DNA of 37,723 bases from Thiogranum sp. Its GTDB lineage: Bacteria; Pseudomonadota; Gammaproteobacteria; DSM-19610. The notes below the pieces were generated by a model that made no database searches, was not told the origin of the DNA, and was given only the letters and a program-made list of their open reading frames with translations. Location: assembly GCA_024102665.1 (NCBI GenBank), contig JAGFJP010000038.1, positions 1-37,723 of the forward strand, read 5' to 3'. Position numbers and translations under genes: made by a program. Below, piece after piece: positions 36,510 to 37,723 of this stretch; within the stretch, counting starts at the first letter, position 1, and each line of letters opens with the position of its first letter.

Positions 36510-37723
36510 ATGCGGCGTGTAGTAGTCACCGGGCTGGGCGTTACCTCCAGCATTGGAACCAACCAGCAACAGGTACTGGAATCCCTGCAACAGGGGAAAT
36601 CCGGCATCGTGTTCTGCGAGAAATACCGCGAGCTGGGATTTCGCAGCCATATTCACGGTGCTGTTGATCTTGATCTCGACAGCCTGATCGATCGCAAGCT
36701 GAGACGCTTCATGGGCGACAGCGCTGCCTACAATTATATCGCCATGAAGGAAGCCATCGAGGATGCCGGGTTGACCGAGGCGGAAATCTCCAATCCGCGC
36801 ACCGGTCTGATCGCGGGCTCGGGCGGCACGTCTACGGAGAACGTGACGCTGGCTGTCGATCTGTTGCGCGAGAAAGGCGCCAGGAAAGTCGGTCCCTTCA
36901 TGGTGCCGCGCACCATGGGCAGCACCAACTCCGCGTGCCTGTGCACGGCCTACAAGATCAAAGGGGTCAACTACTCCATCAGCTCGGCGTGCTCGACCAG
37001 CGCACACTGCATCGGCAACGCCTGCGAGCTGATCCAGTTCGGCAAACAGGACCTGGTATTCGCCGGCGGCGGCGAGGAGCTGCACTGGACTCTCACCCTG
37101 CTGTTCGACGCCATGGGCGCGCTATCGTCGAAATACAATGACACGCCCGAAACCGCCTCGCGCGCCTACGATGCAACGCGAGACGGTTTCGTTATCGCCG
37201 GCGGCGGCGGCATGCTGGTGCTTGAAGAACTGGAGCATGCCAGGGCGCGCGGCGCCAAAATCTATGCCGAGATCGTCGGCTACGGCGCAACCTCCGATGG
37301 TTACGACATGGTCCAGCCTTCCGGTGAAGGGGCGGTGCGCTGCATGCAGCAGGCCATGGCAACCGTCGAAGGGCCGATCGATTACATCAACGCCCACGGC
37401 ACCAGCACTCCGGTCGGCGACGTGCGCGAACTGGAAGCCATCAAGGCTGTCTTCGGCGACCAGATTCCACCAGTCAGTTCCACCAAATCGCTGACCGGCC
37501 ACTCGCTCGGTGCGGCAGGCGTGCAGGAAGCCGTTTATTCCCTGTTGATGCTCAAGAACGATTTCATCTGCGCATCGGCGAATATCCAGCAACTGGACCC
37601 GGCCGCCGAAGGCTTCCCGATCCAGCTCGAACGCAAGGACAACGCAGGGCTGCGCACCGTGATGTCGAACAGCTTCGGTTTCGGCGGCACCAACGCATCG
37701 CTGGTTTTCCAGCGCTACGAAGG
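36510..37723 (+). CDS. fabB: 3-oxoacyl-ACP synthase I (3' end outside window)
   Basis: Condensing enzyme that elongates the cis-3-decenoyl-ACP made by FabA. 404 codons are present of about 406 in E. coli FabB, so only the last few residues are cut off by the window. The start [16 protein letters not shown] is standard. The catalytic triad is intact: Cys161 in [10 protein letters not shown], His296 in [11 protein letters not shown] and His331 in [10 protein letters not shown]. It lies 12 bp after fabA and is surely cotranscribed. No stop codon is reached inside the window. Confidence 0.97.
   Translation, partial: MRRVVVTGLGVTSSIGTNQQQVLESLQQGKSGIVFCEKYRELGFRSHIHGAVDLDLDSLIDRKLRRFMGDSAAYNYIAMKEAIEDAGLTEAEISNPRTGLIAGSGGTSTENVTLAVDLLREKGARKVGPFMVPRTMGSTNSACLCTAYKIKGVNYSISSACSTSAHCIGNACELIQFGKQDLVFAGGGEELHWTLTLLFDAMGALSSKYNDTPETASRAYDATRDGFVIAGGGGMLVLEELEHARARGAKIYAEIVGYGATSDGYDMVQPSGEGAVRCMQQAMATVEGPIDYINAHGTSTPVGDVRELEAIKAVFGDQIPPVSSTKSLTGHSLGAAGVQEAVYSLLMLKNDFICASANIQQLDPAAEGFPIQLERKDNAGLRTVMSNSFGFGGTNASLVFQRYE

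Overview
This 37.7 kb window is a stretch of chromosome from a GC-rich gammaproteobacterium. The gene content points there: a FabA/FabB pair, Rsd/AlgQ, YajQ, ZapG (YhcB), a bifunctional PutA, IspB, and the conserved blocks ispB/rplU-rpmA-obgE and rpsT/murJ-ribF-ileS. The genus cannot be fixed from sequence reading alone. Almost everything is ordinary, dense, core-genome coding. I see no phage, insertion sequence, CRISPR array, toxin-antitoxin pair or defence island.

Layout. 1-4.1 kb (minus): ileS (cut by the window edge), ribF and murJ. 4.2-4.5 kb: rpsT, divergent, with a UUG start. 4.6-7.4 kb (minus): rplU, rpmA, obgE and proB. 7.6-8.6 kb: ispB followed 3 nt later by tRNA-Pro(CGG). 8.7-12.1 kb (minus): pgl and a btuB-type TonB receptor preceded by a well-conserved cobalamin riboswitch and its own promoter. 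12.2-14.1 kb: an ammonium transporter, divergent from an unrecognised 147-aa gene that has a near-consensus sigma-54 promoter. 14.0-16.0 kb (minus): mazG and fbp. 16.1-18.9 kb: an NnrU/ICMT-like membrane protein, rsd (minus) and a YbaK-HDOD fusion. 19.0-20.0 kb: iscR-iscU. 20.1-22.1 kb: a RibD-C-like reductase and two Nudix hydrolases. 22.1-25.7 kb (minus): a PilZ protein and putA. 25.9-30.1 kb: a hydroxyacid dehydrogenase, an RRM protein, zapG, yjbQ and typA. 30.2-32.3 kb (minus): a 64-aa protein, a thioredoxin-like protein and a YihY-family protein. 32.8-34.8 kb: a lysine-repeat histone H1-like protein and a response regulator with a degenerate GGDEF domain. 34.8-37.7 kb: a DUF4442 protein, yajQ, fabA and fabB (cut by the window edge just before its end).

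How the genes relate. There is a translation/ribosome group (ileS, rpsT, rplU, rpmA, obgE, typA, tRNA-Pro). An envelope/lipid group comprises murJ, ispB, fabAB and zapG. A third group concerns nutrient status and signalling: amt with its sigma-54 neighbour, riboswitch-controlled btuB, and PilZ, YajQ, HDOD and REC-GGDEF proteins typical of c-di-GMP-type regulation.

The most interesting locus is iscR-iscU. The regulator keeps the IscR DNA-binding domain but has lost all four Fe-S ligands (three Cys and the His), with a small deletion at that spot. Its promoter nevertheless carries a near-perfect type-1 IscR palindrome, which in E. coli needs the cluster-loaded form. The operon also lacks iscS, iscA, hscBA and fdx. 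Other leads are the sigma-54-controlled gene beside amt, and a 32-bp AT-rich dyad covering the fbp/NnrU-like divergent promoters.
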